From Denitrobaculum sp965225735 (GTDB lineage Bacteria > Pseudomonadota > Alphaproteobacteria > Kiloniellales > Kiloniellaceae), in assembly GCA_965225735.1 (NCBI GenBank), contig CBDDBN010000026.1:248001-312000 (forward strand): a stretch of 64,000 nt of DNA. Reading direction: 5' to 3'. Position 1 is the first letter of the stretch. Every line of letters begins with the position of its first letter. The notes below the pieces were generated by a model. That model was not told where the DNA came from. It did no database searches and was given only the letters and a program-made list of their open reading frames with translations. Shown here piece by piece: positions 18,147 through 28,507 of this stretch. The translations under genes and the position numbers were made by a program.

Positions 18147-19232
18147 ATGCCCAATCGTCTCTCAGAGCTGCTCAGTCAGCGCCAATGGCTGCTCGCCGAC
18201 GGTGCGACCGGAACCAACTTCTTCGCGGCGGGCCTGCAGACCGGCGATGCCCCGGAAATGTGGAATGTCGAACAGCCGGAGAAGGTCCGCGAACTGCAGC
18301 AGGCCTTTGTCGACGCCGGCTCCGACATCATCCTGACCAATACCTTTGGCGGCACGCGCAACCGTTTGAAGCTGCACCAGGCACAGGACCGGGTTCGCGA
18401 GATCAACCTGGCGGCGGCTGAAATCAGCTGTTCGGTCGCGCGGAATGCCGACCGCGAGGTCGTGGTCGCGGGATCGATGGGTCCGACAGGCGATCTTTTC
18501 GTCCCGCTTGGCGAATTGACCATGGAAGACGGCATCGCTGCCTTTACCGAGCAGGCCGAAGCCCTGGCAGCCGGTGGCGTAGACGTGCTCTGGATCGAGA
18601 CGATCTCAGCCGTAGAAGAAATGCAGGCTGCCGTGACAGCTGCGGCAAGCACGGGCCTGCCTGTTGTTTGTACCTTCAGCTTCGACACGAACGGCCGGAC
18701 TATGATGGGCGTCACCCCGGGCCAGGTCGCCTCGCTGATGCAAACCCTGCCGGTCACACCGATTGGCTATGGCGGCAATTGCGGTGTCGGCGCCGCTGAG
18801 CTGGTCGCCGCGGTTACCAACATGGTCGAGACCGCACAACCCGGCGACGTCCTTATCGCCAAGAGTAACTGCGGCATCCCCGAGTACGTCGACGGCGCGA
18901 TCCGCTATAACGGGACGCCCGAGTTGATGGCTGAATACGTCCGCACCGTCGCAGATGCCGGTGCGCGAATTATTGGCGGCTGTTGCGGCACCTCGCCAGA
19001 GCACATCCGGGCCATGCGTGAAGCTCTGGACACTCACGTTCTGGGCGAAAAGCCGGACCTTGCAACCATCATTGCCCGGCTCGGTCAGATTTCGACTGGG
19101 GCCGAGGAGCAGAACCGTACGGGACCGCTTGGTGAAAACCCTGCCAATCAAAACGCTGGCAGAGGCCGTCGCCGGCGCGGCCGGGACCCCAAACGAAAGG
19201 CAGCGGACGACGGTTCCTTCCCGGGCGCTTGA
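18147..19232 (+). CDS. bmt: Betaine-homocysteine S-methyltransferase-type enzyme
   Basis: The 361-residue product is a homocysteine S-methyltransferase-domain barrel: ADGATGTNFF at the start, the TNTFGGTRNRL motif, and zinc ligands C212 (in GYGGNCGVG) and C279-C280 (GGCCGTSPEH). Enzymes of this type move a methyl group to homocysteine to make methionine. In alphaproteobacteria close relatives are annotated as betaine-homocysteine methyltransferases, but the donor cannot be proved here. The last 25 residues are a very basic tail (GRGRRRRGRDPKRK) beyond the catalytic fold, of unknown use. With choline oxidation genes at 22.7-30.2 kb, glycine betaine is a sensible donor. There is no clear ribosome site; the ATG at 18147 matches the usual family start. 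Confidence 0.85.
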   Translation: MPNRLSELLSQRQWLLADGATGTNFFAAGLQTGDAPEMWNVEQPEKVRELQQAFVDAGSDIILTNTFGGTRNRLKLHQAQDRVREINLAAAEISCSVARNADREVVVAGSMGPTGDLFVPLGELTMEDGIAAFTEQAEALAAGGVDVLWIETISAVEEMQAAVTAAASTGLPVVCTFSFDTNGRTMMGVTPGQVASLMQTLPVTPIGYGGNCGVGAAELVAAVTNMVETAQPGDVLIAKSNCGIPEYVDGAIRYNGTPELMAEYVRTVADAGARIIGGCCGTSPEHIRAMREALDTHVLGEKPDLATIIARLGQISTGAEEQNRTGPLGENPANQNAGRGRRRRGRDPKRKAADDGSFPGA

Positions 19233-19290
19233 CGGTATTCCAAACTGTAATCGGGGCGAAGCAAAGGCCTGACGCGACTGCGAGATTGGC

Positions 19291-19974
19291 TTAGGGAATA
19301 CGCACGTCCTCAGGCACGAAGAAGACGTGATCCTGGTCTTCCTTCGTCAGATGGCAGCCGATGCAGTACTCCACCTTCTGTGCGCCGCGCCCTTTGGTTT
19401 CACCAAAGAACTGTCCGTTGGGCATAATCATACTGTAACGCCAGTCCCCGCTGACCCGGTTGAAACCTCGTGGCATCTTTTCCATAAGGAATAGAGGACC
19501 GATGTTCACGCTGCCGTCCTTGGAAACCGAAAAGCTATCTTTTGCGAGCACAGATCCGACCGGAAAGGTACCTGCCGCCTCGTAGCGGCCGTAATCCTTG
19601 GCGGTATCGTTGGCATAGTTGTTCACGTAGCGGGCACCGTGGGTTGCAGAACGGTAGGGTGCGGTGTTGTAAAGCCCCCAATCCCGATAGAGCGGTGTCG
19701 TCTCCCTGCTTCCCGCGCGATAGCCCCTGTACATCTCTTCAATCATCTCGCCATAGACCCGAGAAGCCTCTTCCTTGGACAATCGCGCTGCATTCCTGAT
19801 GCGGAAGTGTCGCCGAGGTTTTTCAGGATCGCCGCTGATCTGCGCGAGCTGAGAACCTGGCATCTCTTTCAGGCCTGGCACAGCGAGCTGATCCGCCGAA
19901 AGGCCGCCGGAAACCGCAGAAATGCCGAAGAGAAATACAGCCGCAAGCGTAGTGATTTTTGAAGGCTTTAACAT
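19291..19974 (-). CDS. Cytochrome P460-like periplasmic c-type heme protein
   Basis: The 227-residue product has a signal peptide (about residues 1-26) and a single heme c site, CIGCH, at 204-208 close to the C-terminus. The preceding stretch (WRYSMIMPNGQFFGETKGRG) and the late CxxCH match the cytochrome P460 / cytochrome c' beta fold. Such proteins sit in the periplasm; family members bind NO or oxidise hydroxylamine, while many have no known role. The characteristic lysine-heme cross-link cannot be judged. The gene is convergent with the methyltransferase gene and has its own promoter region to the right. Confidence 0.75.
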   Translation of the reverse strand: MLKPSKITTLAAVFLFGISAVSGGLSADQLAVPGLKEMPGSQLAQISGDPEKPRRHFRIRNAARLSKEEASRVYGEMIEEMYRGYRAGSRETTPLYRDWGLYNTAPYRSATHGARYVNNYANDTAKDYGRYEAAGTFPVGSVLAKDSFSVSKDGSVNIGPLFLMEKMPRGFNRVSGDWRYSMIMPNGQFFGETKGRGAQKVEYCIGCHLTKEDQDHVFFVPEDVRIP

Positions 19975-20418
19975 TGGAACGAACTCCTCGACGGCCGAAT
20001 ACGACGAGCCTCATTCCCTAAACTGGAATGCCGCGCCTTCAGCCTTTCCCGGCGAAGCGGAGCCTTCCTCAATGATCCAGCAAATCATTGTCTCGCAAGG
20101 AAAACACTAGCACCCACCGTATTCACACCCCTGTCACATCTTTGTGACGCTTTCTGGCTATGGTGGTAGAGCGCAGCTTCCAACACAGCCACTGCAGAGA
20201 TGATTCTTTTGTGAGGTGTACAGCGAATTCTTCGCCTGACTGCACCTGGGTTTTGAACAAATTCCAGCGCGGCATTCGTCAGGCTCATGGCTGTCATGTC
20301 CTGGCGTCGGTTGTTTGGCGGCGGCGCGTGGCTATTTTCGCCACGGCAAGCAACAAGAACGGGCTCTTTCCAACTGTAACGACCCGAAACATCGACCCCG
20401 AGGAGGAACCGAGATCAT
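19975..20418. other. Divergent intergenic region with a 16-bp inverted repeat
   Basis: GTCACA and TGTGAC (20133-20148) form an inverted repeat with a 4-base spacer between the P460-like gene and the small plus-strand gene. It is the reverse arrangement of a CRP site. It could be an operator or a small hairpin. An open plus-strand frame at 20160-20513 has no ribosome site and overlaps the better-supported gene at 20419. Confidence 0.4.
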
Positions 20419-20613
20419 ATGAAGTCCAAGTCCGGCCGCAAAAACAACGAGACCTCAAAAGACGACAGCATGAACTACGCCGAAGCCTTTGCCGAGATGA
20501 CCCGCCTGAATAAACAGGGCGGCAAGGTTTATGTTCTTAAGAAAATCAATCACAGCGCCTTTAAGGTGGTCCCCCGGCCACAGCTGAGCCTGAAAAAGGC
20601 TCCCGCCGCTTAA
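20419..20613 (+). CDS. Small basic hypothetical protein, 64 residues
   Basis: A strong GAGGAGGAA ribosome site lies about 12 bases before the ATG at 20419. The product is lysine-rich and hydrophilic at the N-terminus, followed by a possible helix (NYAEAFAEMTRLNKQGG) and a short strand-like stretch (KVYVLKKINHSAFKVV). It has no signal peptide or membrane helix, and I do not recognise the family. The base composition fits the neighbours, which favours a real gene. Confidence 0.6.
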   Translation: MKSKSGRKNNETSKDDSMNYAEAFAEMTRLNKQGGKVYVLKKINHSAFKVVPRPQLSLKKAPAA

Positions 20614-20637
20614 CAGCGCTCTATTTGCCGGACTGCC

Positions 20638-21384
20638 TCAAACATTCGCTTTACGCCGAGCCGAGACACCGAGGCAGTCCAGCAGATCTTCCAGTTCAGT
20701 CACCGAGCCCAGTATGTGATCTGCGTGATCCGTCAGCTCCTCGCGAAGCGAGGTGCCGGTGAGTACGCCGACCAAGACACCGACCTCTGCCGCGCGGCCC
20801 ATTTCCAGATCGTGCAGGTTATCGCCCACCACCATGACCTCGTCGGGCGCGAGACCGGTGTCGGCACAAAAACCATGTACCAAGCCGGGCCCCGGTTTTG
20901 TTCCGTGTCCGGAATCGTAGCCGGCCAGGAAGTCGAACATCTTCACCACACCGAAACGGCCTAGACTACGAAGCGCGCCCTGTTCGCTGTCATTGGTGCC
21001 AACCCCAAGGAACAGTTCCCGGCGTTTCAAGTTGGACAGAAAGGGCACAAGATCCGTCACCGGGACCGCGCCCTCTTGCCCTCTGCGCTCGAAGACTTCA
21101 TCGATCAGTCCAATCAAGGCCTCAGCGGGGCGCTGCAGCCGATGGCCTTTCATAGCCAGGGACCAGCATTCGGCAATCTCCCAATTACTGCCTGCGGCAA
21201 GAACAGAGCCGGTGCGCACGCGATCCTCTGCGGGATCGTAACCGCCGGCCAGCATCAGCCGGCGAGCAAGACCGTCGTCCTTCTGGGCAACAGTCAGGGC
21301 CGCCTCGTGATTGGCAGGCATCCAGGTCGCATAGTAGTCGAGCAGCGTCCCGTCCTTGTCGAATAGGATTCCCTTGATCGGCAT
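20638..21384 (-). CDS. HAD-superfamily phosphatase (phosphoglycolate phosphatase-like)
   Basis: The 248-residue cytoplasmic protein has HAD motif I (FDKDGTLLDY, nucleophile D9 and D11), a helical cap, motif II near GVGTNDSE, motif III lysine in the GTKPGPGLV stretch and motif IV (VMVVGDNLHDLEMG). It should hydrolyse a small phosphate ester; the substrate is not evident. It sits in a minus-strand run with the flavin monooxygenase gene, 94 bases downstream of it, and may be co-transcribed. Confidence 0.85.
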   Translation of the reverse strand: MPIKGILFDKDGTLLDYYATWMPANHEAALTVAQKDDGLARRLMLAGGYDPAEDRVRTGSVLAAGSNWEIAECWSLAMKGHRLQRPAEALIGLIDEVFERRGQEGAVPVTDLVPFLSNLKRRELFLGVGTNDSEQGALRSLGRFGVVKMFDFLAGYDSGHGTKPGPGLVHGFCADTGLAPDEVMVVGDNLHDLEMGRAAEVGVLVGVLTGTSLREELTDHADHILGSVTELEDLLDCLGVSARRKANV

Positions 21385-21478
21385 TGCGACTCCATTCCTC
21401 CCGATTGTCTCTAGAGTCTACCCCAGTTCGCAGAAGCGCGAAGCTATCTTATGGCAGGCCCGGCCATTTCCGGCTTCG

Positions 21479-22603
21479 TTAGAAGGCCTGATCGATCAAT
21501 GGCCGCCAACCGGATGCAAGCACCTTGGGACCCAGAACTTTCATGAGCTGATTGCGCAGGAAGACCAACGGTGGCGCGGTCAAACGAGCCAGACCCATCC
21601 GCTTCAATGACTGATGCTGCACCCATTGCGCCCTGCTCTTTCGCCGCTCTTCATAGGCCTGCAATGCGGCTGGTATCTCGGAGTGGCCGCGCAAGGACTC
21701 AGCCAAGACCAGGGCGTCCTCCATCGCCATGGTCGCGCCCTGCGCCATCGTCGGCAGGGTTCCATGCGCGGCATCGCCGACCAGGACCGCGGATTTCTGA
21801 TGCCAGCGTGGGACCAGCATCTGCATCAGCTTTCCGGGCAGGATCGGCGCGTCCCGCTCCAGCTGCGACAAGAGTTCCGGCACAGCGCCGCCAAAACCAG
21901 CGAAGCGAGACCGAAGCAACTCGGATCCCGCTTCGGCCAGCGACCCATCCGGATCGACGAGCGACGCGAAAACATAGGCCCGCTCCTTCCCCACTGGCAT
22001 GATCAGGAGCACCGTTCCACGCCCCAGCATAAAGTGCGGCTCGGTCTGGTCGGCCGGAAGCTGCGTGAGCCAGCGCCAACAGGATAGACCTGTAAAAGTA
22101 GGCGTCAGGTCTTCGCTCCAAAGCTGCGACCGCAAGGACGAATGGATGCCATCGGCACCGACGATCAGATCGTACTGCGCGCTGCTGCCGTCACTGAACG
22201 CCACCTCGGCCGCCGCATCTTCGCCCATCGTCACCTCGGTCACCGTGCAGTCGAAACGCACCGGAAGATCGGTTAGGCGACTGCGGAGAATCTCATGAAA
22301 ACATGCACGCGTCAGTGCCTGAAAGACCGGCCAGTTGCCGCCATTCAGATCGAGATCAAAGAGACCCCCCGCCTTTTCGTCCAGGTAACGGATCCGCGGA
22401 AAGGTGAAAGACTGCGCGGTCACGGCCTCAGCAATACCCAGTGCTTTCATCGGGGCCACGGCATTGCCCGGCAGATGCAAGCCGGCACCCTCTGTCCGCC
22501 AGCCATTGGCCCTTTCGATCAGCTCGACCTCGTGGCCGTCGCCGCGTAGCGCGAGCGCCGTGGAGAGGCCGGCGATCCCGCCGCCACAGATGAGAATGCG
22601 CAT
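21479..22603 (-). CDS. FAD-dependent monooxygenase (UbiH/PHBH-type)
   Basis: The 374-residue product opens with the FAD-binding motif GGGIAGLSTALAL and carries the second FAD motif VGDAAHGTLPTMAQG plus the VGADGIHSSLRSQL stretch of aromatic-ring hydroxylases. Such enzymes insert oxygen into a substrate using NAD(P)H; the substrate is unknown. I start at the ATG at 22603, since the extra upstream codons (to 22675) are not part of the fold. It lies just downstream of choV on the same strand, but the function does not obviously join the choline system. Confidence 0.85.
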   Translation of the reverse strand: MRILICGGGIAGLSTALALRGDGHEVELIERANGWRTEGAGLHLPGNAVAPMKALGIAEAVTAQSFTFPRIRYLDEKAGGLFDLDLNGGNWPVFQALTRACFHEILRSRLTDLPVRFDCTVTEVTMGEDAAAEVAFSDGSSAQYDLIVGADGIHSSLRSQLWSEDLTPTFTGLSCWRWLTQLPADQTEPHFMLGRGTVLLIMPVGKERAYVFASLVDPDGSLAEAGSELLRSRFAGFGGAVPELLSQLERDAPILPGKLMQMLVPRWHQKSAVLVGDAAHGTLPTMAQGATMAMEDALVLAESLRGHSEIPAALQAYEERRKSRAQWVQHQSLKRMGLARLTAPPLVFLRNQLMKVLGPKVLASGWRPLIDQAF

Positions 22604-22687
22604 GGCGCTAACTTTCGTCGAAACGATAACTCCGACCCAGGTTAGCGCCGGAACGCCTTCGACGTCTCGTTCCAAAAATCGGGAAGA

Positions 22688-23923
22688 CTATCCGTTGGCA
22701 GGCGCCGCCTCATCCTCGTGATCTGCCATAGATGCCTGTCGAAGAATACCCCGGTAGATCTCTTCATCACCGACGACACCAAGAACTTTGCCTGCTTCAC
22801 TCAGCACGACCGGACAGCCGGTGGCCTTGCGGAGTTCGATCGCTCGACGCATGGAGAGCGACGGCGGCGCGATCACCACCATGCCGTCTTCGTAGTTCTC
22901 ATCGCCTGCTGCTTCATCGTATTTACGGATTAAAGCTGGCTCACCGCCACAAGTCACTTGCCCAAGGCTGCCACCGTTGTTCAGCCGCGCGCGGAAATAG
23001 TTTTGCGGGTCGAGAATGTACTCTTCGCCCTCCCGACGCAGGCGATCGATCGGTGTCATTAGCGACTCCCCGCGCAGCACGTTGATGGGGTTCATGTGCG
23101 CGACGAACTCCGCCACATATTCGTTGGCTGGCTTGAGCACGATCTCTTCAGGTTCGCCGTACTGGACAATGCGGCCACCTTCCATGATCGCGATATGCGT
23201 CCCGATCTTGAGCGCCTCGTCCAGATCATGGCTGACGAAGATTATGGTCTTCTTCAGCTTGCGCTGCAGTTCCAGCAGTTCGTCCTGCAGGTGATCGCGG
23301 ATCAGGGGGTCCAGCGCCGAGAAGGGCTCATCCATCAGCAGAATGTCGGCATCGGTCGCGAAGGCGCGCGCCAAACCCACACGCTGTTGCATGCCGCCGG
23401 AAAGCTCGTGACCGTACTTATCCTTCCAGCGGTCGAGGCCGACCATGGCAAGCTTCTCGGCCACGATCTCATCACGCAGGCCCTTGGCCATGCCCTGAAG
23501 TTCGAGTCCGAAAACCACATTCTCATGCACCGTCCGCCAAGGCAGCAGCGCAAACTGTTGGAACACCATCGCCACCTTGTGCATGCGCAGCTCGCGCAGC
23601 GTCGCGGCATCGCAGGAGGTCACGTCGACGCGTCGCTGACCATCGTTGATCCACACATTGCCGCGGGTCACCTTGTTCAGGCCGTTGACAGCACGCAGCA
23701 GGGTCGACTTTCCGGAGCCTGACAGCCCCATCAGCACACAGATTTCGCCTTCCGCAATCTTGATGGAAGCATCTGCGACGCCCAGGATGTTCCCGGTTTT
23801 CTCCTGGATGGAATCCCGCGTTTCACCCGCATCGAGCAGCGGCAAGGCCTGTTCCGGTTTTCTGCCGAAGATGATGTCGACGTTCTTGAACTCGACGACC
23901 GGAGAAGAAGGACTTGAGGTCAT
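22688..23923 (-). CDS. choV: Choline/betaine ABC transporter ATP-binding protein
   Basis: The 411-residue ATPase has Walker A (GLSGSGKST), the Q-loop QQFALLPWRTV, the signature LSGGMQQRVGLARAF and Walker B with LLMDEPFSALDPL, typical of the ProV/OpuAA/ChoV family. A C-terminal extension of about 120 residues (from about 290) resembles a degenerate CBS-type regulatory region, which in OpuA senses ionic strength. It powers quaternary-amine import. It is the third gene of the leftward choXWV operon, with 3 bases between it and choW. Choline, rather than betaine or proline, is inferred from the adjacent betIBA genes. Confidence 0.92.
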   Translation of the reverse strand: MTSSPSSPVVEFKNVDIIFGRKPEQALPLLDAGETRDSIQEKTGNILGVADASIKIAEGEICVLMGLSGSGKSTLLRAVNGLNKVTRGNVWINDGQRRVDVTSCDAATLRELRMHKVAMVFQQFALLPWRTVHENVVFGLELQGMAKGLRDEIVAEKLAMVGLDRWKDKYGHELSGGMQQRVGLARAFATDADILLMDEPFSALDPLIRDHLQDELLELQRKLKKTIIFVSHDLDEALKIGTHIAIMEGGRIVQYGEPEEIVLKPANEYVAEFVAHMNPINVLRGESLMTPIDRLRREGEEYILDPQNYFRARLNNGGSLGQVTCGGEPALIRKYDEAAGDENYEDGMVVIAPPSLSMRRAIELRKATGCPVVLSEAGKVLGVVGDEEIYRGILRQASMADHEDEAAPANG

Positions 23924-23926
23924 GGT

Positions 23927-24775
23927 TTACTTACCTCCCCCCTTTTGTCCGCGCTGACGGCAGAAACGGTCTAGCAGAATGGCGATGATGACGATCGCCA
24001 GCCCCGCTTCAAAGCCTTTGGAAATGTTCACCGTATTCAACGCACGCACCACCGGCTTCCCAAGGCCATCGGCACCGACCAAAGCAGCGATGACCACCAT
24101 CGAAAGCGACAGCATGATGCATTGGGTCAGCCCGGCCGTGATGGTCGGCATGGCGTGAGGGATCTCAACCTTCCAAAGCAATTGACGCTTGGTTGCGCCG
24201 AAGGATTCACCCGCCTCGACCAGGGCCTTGGGCACTGAAGAGATCCCGAGATAGGTGAGGCGAATTGGCGCCGGGATGGCGAAAATGACGGTTGAGATCA
24301 GGCCCGGCACCACACCGAGCCCGAACAGCGTGAGCGTGGGTATCAGATAGACAAAGGTGGGAATCGTCTGCATGAGATCCAGTACCGGCCGGATCGCCGT
24401 GTAGAGCCAGGGACGATGCGCAGCCGCGATGCCGACAGGAACGCCGGCCACCATCGAAAAGGCCGTTGCGCAGACCACCAGCGCGATGGTTTCCAGCGTG
24501 TCTTCCCAGTAGCCCAGATTAATGATGAGCAGAAGTGACAGAATGACGGCCGCGACCAATGCGAGCGAGCGCTGCAGCCAGTAGGCCAAGCCGGCAATCA
24601 AAGCGACGAGAACAAGTGGGTGCGCCCACTGCAAAATGTCGATCAGGCCTTCGATCGTGAATCCGAGAACGTCGGAAATGAAGTCGAAAAGCCAGGCGAA
24701 ATGCTCGTTCAGAAGTTCGACGAGCCACTCGATGGTCTTGCCGAGCGGAATCTTATTCTCGGTGAGCCACTCCAT
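23927..24775 (-). CDS. choW: Choline/betaine ABC transporter permease
   Basis: The 282-residue protein is a polytopic membrane permease of the ProW/OpuAB/ChoW class, with about six membrane helices and the EAA-type loop (VPKALVEAGESFGATKRQLL). The N-terminal region contains an amphipathic stretch before the first helix (EWLVELLNEHFAWLFDFIS), as in ProW. It forms the channel for the ChoX/ChoV system. It lies between choX and choV, with a hairpin separating it from choX. Confidence 0.92.
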   Translation of the reverse strand: MEWLTENKIPLGKTIEWLVELLNEHFAWLFDFISDVLGFTIEGLIDILQWAHPLVLVALIAGLAYWLQRSLALVAAVILSLLLIINLGYWEDTLETIALVVCATAFSMVAGVPVGIAAAHRPWLYTAIRPVLDLMQTIPTFVYLIPTLTLFGLGVVPGLISTVIFAIPAPIRLTYLGISSVPKALVEAGESFGATKRQLLWKVEIPHAMPTITAGLTQCIMLSLSMVVIAALVGADGLGKPVVRALNTVNISKGFEAGLAIVIIAILLDRFCRQRGQKGGGK

Positions 24776-24840
24776 GACGCCCCCCCTCTATTGGTGCCGC
24801 GGATGTTGCCGCCAGTTCTACGGACGGTCTTTAAATATAG

Positions 24841-24877
24841 ATGGTGGCCGCAGACGAAGCACGCCTGCGGCCACCAT
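24841..24877 (-). terminator. Hairpin between choX and choW
   Basis: ATGGTGGCCGCAG pairs perfectly with CTGCGGCCACCAT (13 bp, 11-base loop). In the minus direction it is followed by CTATATTTAA. As an attenuating terminator or RNA stabiliser it would keep the level of binding protein above that of the permease and ATPase. Confidence 0.65.
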
Positions 24878-24924
24878 GCCGAAAATCCATGGGCCAGAAA
24901 CCCTTGGGCCGGAAAGATCCCGGA

Positions 24925-25887
24925 TCAGAGGCCCAGGTGGGACTTAACCGCGGCCGCGCCGTCGCCGCCGTCCAGGGTCGTAACACCGGCAAGCCAGCTG
25001 TCGAGCACGCCGGCATTGGCTTTGAGCCAAGCCGTCGCAGCCTCGTCGGGCTCTTCACCGTCATCGAGAATCGCGCCCATGATCTCGTTTTCCATGGCCA
25101 GCGAGAACTTCTGATTGGTCAGAAGCTTGCCGACGTTGGGGCAATCGGAGGCATAGCCTTTACGTACGTTGGTAAAGACGGTCGCGCCACCAAAATCCGG
25201 GCCGAAGACATCATCGCCGCCGGAGAGATAGGTCAAATCGAAGTTGGCGTTCATGGGATGCGGTTCCCAACCCAGGAACACAACCGCGTCCTTTTTCCGC
25301 TGGCTGCGCTTCACCTGCGCCAGCATGCCTTGCTCAGAGGATTCCACAACCTCGAAGCCCTTCAGACCGAAGGTGTCGTTGTCGATCATGTCCTGGATCA
25401 GACGGTTGCCATCGTTGCCGGGCTCGATGCCATAGATTTTGCCGTCCAGCTCGTCCTTGAACTTCGCGATGTCGGCGAAGTCCTTCAGACCTTTCTCCGC
25501 GAGATAGGTCGGAACCGCCAGCGTATACTTGGCGCCTTCGAGGTTTACGCCCAGCACTTCGACGGAACCTTCATCGCGGTACTTGGCCAGGTCGCCTTCC
25601 ATGGTCGGCATCCAGTTGCCGAGGAAAACGTCGACGTCACCGTTCTTCAAGCTTGCGTAAGTGACCGGCACCGAAAGCACCTGAACCTTGGGCTCATAAC
25701 CCAGTCCTTCCAGCACCACCGAGGTCGCTGCCGTCGTCGCCGTAATATCGGTCCAGCCAACATCGGAGAAGTTGACGACCTTGCAGCTTGCCGGGTCCGC
25801 GGCGGCAGCCGGAGAGGCGTTGATCGCGCCACTCAGTGCCAAGACCGAGACCGCACTTACGGCCAGCATATGTTTGAATTTCACCAT
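24925..25887 (-). CDS. choX: Periplasmic choline-binding protein of the ABC transporter
   Basis: The 320-residue product has a signal peptide ending near SPAAA-ADP. The mature protein belongs to the OpuAC/ChoX family of quaternary-amine binding proteins: NFSDVGWTDI, DVFLGNWMPTM and FLGWEPHPMN supply tryptophans expected for the aromatic cage around a trimethylammonium group. I use the ATG at 25887 with a GGGAG site 8 bases upstream, since earlier ATGs would put charged residues before the signal peptide. It is the first gene of the operon and diverges from betI across the BetI operator. Confidence 0.92.
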   Translation of the reverse strand: MVKFKHMLAVSAVSVLALSGAINASPAAAADPASCKVVNFSDVGWTDITATTAATSVVLEGLGYEPKVQVLSVPVTYASLKNGDVDVFLGNWMPTMEGDLAKYRDEGSVEVLGVNLEGAKYTLAVPTYLAEKGLKDFADIAKFKDELDGKIYGIEPGNDGNRLIQDMIDNDTFGLKGFEVVESSEQGMLAQVKRSQRKKDAVVFLGWEPHPMNANFDLTYLSGGDDVFGPDFGGATVFTNVRKGYASDCPNVGKLLTNQKFSLAMENEIMGAILDDGEEPDEAATAWLKANAGVLDSWLAGVTTLDGGDGAAAVKSHLGL

Positions 25888-26183
25888 TCCCAGTCTCCCA
25901 GTTCTTGTTTCTTGATCCCGCAGCCTCAGCATGCGCATTCAAATTGGCCATCGATTGGCGTGTTTCAGGGACAGCCAAGCCAACACTACGACGTCCTTTA
26001 CCTTCTGTCCCCCATCGCGAACTTGCCGCGGACAGAGAAATCGATCATGGCGTCGTCGACAGTCTGACTCTGTGTCTTGCTCAACCGCATCGTAATGCCG
26101 GTTAATCGCAGCCTCAACTGTGAGCCGTCGTTTCCCTGTACACCAAGCAGCGTTTTTGCCGCTCTGATTACCGCAAGCTTTGC

Positions 26184-26213
26184 TTATTTTTATTGAACGT
26201 TCAATAAAAATAA
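26184..26213. promoter_or_regulatory. BetI operator between choXWV and betIBA
   Basis: This is a perfect 30-bp palindrome with the centre ATTGAACGTTCAAT. BetI operators in other proteobacteria share the TTGAACGTTCAA type of core. The site is in the 438-base divergent gap and could govern both the transporter and the oxidation operon; choline binding to BetI would relieve repression. The rest of the gap (25888-26325) shows no further gene. Confidence 0.85.
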
Positions 26214-26325
26214 AATAGACCGGGATAAGCGCCCGAGAAGGCCCTGGCTGGTCCCCAAGATGCGTTGTCTAGGCCCATGGACCGTAATTTGTCGCAAGAC
26301 GAAACGCTCTAGACGGAGAACTGCG

Positions 26326-26943
26326 ATGCCCAAGGTGGGAATGGAGGAAATCAGGCGGCGGCAGTTGATCGACGCCACGATTGCCATCATCCATGAAGAG
26401 GGTTTCGGGGCCGCAACCATTGCCCGTATCAGCCGCCGCGCCGGCCTCTCCTCGGGCATTGTCGCCCACTACTTCAACGACAAAGCTGGACTGCTGGAAG
26501 CGACCTGGCGATCGGTCGCGGAAGACCTGCGGGTTGAAACCGTACGACGCTTGCGCGCCGCCAAGACGCCGGAAGAGCGCATTCTGGCCGTCATCGACGC
26601 CAATTTCGCGCCCTCGCAGTTTGTGCCCGAGGTCGTGTCGGTCTGGCTGTCTTATTGGGCGCTGGTGCCGCAAACACCCAATCTGAAACGGGTACACGCG
26701 ATCAACGAGCGGCGCATGATCAGTAATTTTCAGCACGCCCTGAAACCGCACCTTCCGGAAGACAGAGTCAAGCCGGTCGCGACCGGCCTCGCCGCGCTTA
26801 TCGAAGGTCTGTGGCTGCGCTGCGCGCTGTCGTCCGGCGGCGTCACACCGCAAGAAGCCGCCGACATCGCCCGGAGCTATGCAACCGACCAATTCAAGAA
26901 ACACAGCGTCCCGCAAAAGGCGCCCCTTCAGACAGCTTCGTAA
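26326..26943 (+). CDS. betI: TetR-family choline-responsive repressor BetI
   Basis: The 205-residue product opens with an N-terminal TetR helix-turn-helix (EEIRRRQLIDATIAIIHEEG, then IARISRRAGLSSGIVAHYF), matching BetI closely, and has the BetI C-terminal ligand domain (FVPEVVSVWLSYWAL). It represses the bet genes when choline is absent. The ATG at 26326 has a GGAG site upstream. It is the first gene of the rightward betIBA operon, 112 bases after the operator palindrome, so it likely regulates itself. Confidence 0.94.
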   Translation: MPKVGMEEIRRRQLIDATIAIIHEEGFGAATIARISRRAGLSSGIVAHYFNDKAGLLEATWRSVAEDLRVETVRRLRAAKTPEERILAVIDANFAPSQFVPEVVSVWLSYWALVPQTPNLKRVHAINERRMISNFQHALKPHLPEDRVKPVATGLAALIEGLWLRCALSSGGVTPQEAADIARSYATDQFKKHSVPQKAPLQTAS

Positions 26944-26982
26944 AACCTCCGCTCAGCGGACTGGTTTATTGGATAAAAAGAG

Positions 26983-28446
<1,464 letters not shown>

Positions 28447-28507
28447 CCGGACAGCCGGAGCGGATGACAACCTCGCATCCGCGGCACAAAAGAGTTGAAG
28501 CGAAAAA

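Noticed and set aside
20133..20148. A CRP-type binding site
   Set aside because: The half-sites are in the opposite order (GTCACA then TGTGAC) and the spacer is 4 rather than 6 bases.
20160..20513. A 117-codon plus-strand frame upstream of the 64-residue protein gene
   Set aside because: It lacks a ribosome site and overlaps in another frame the gene at 20419, which has a strong one.
24841..26067. A 408-codon plus-strand frame opposite choX
   Set aside because: choX has a signal peptide and family motifs over its whole length on the minus strand; the plus frame is an antisense shadow and crosses the choX-choW hairpin.
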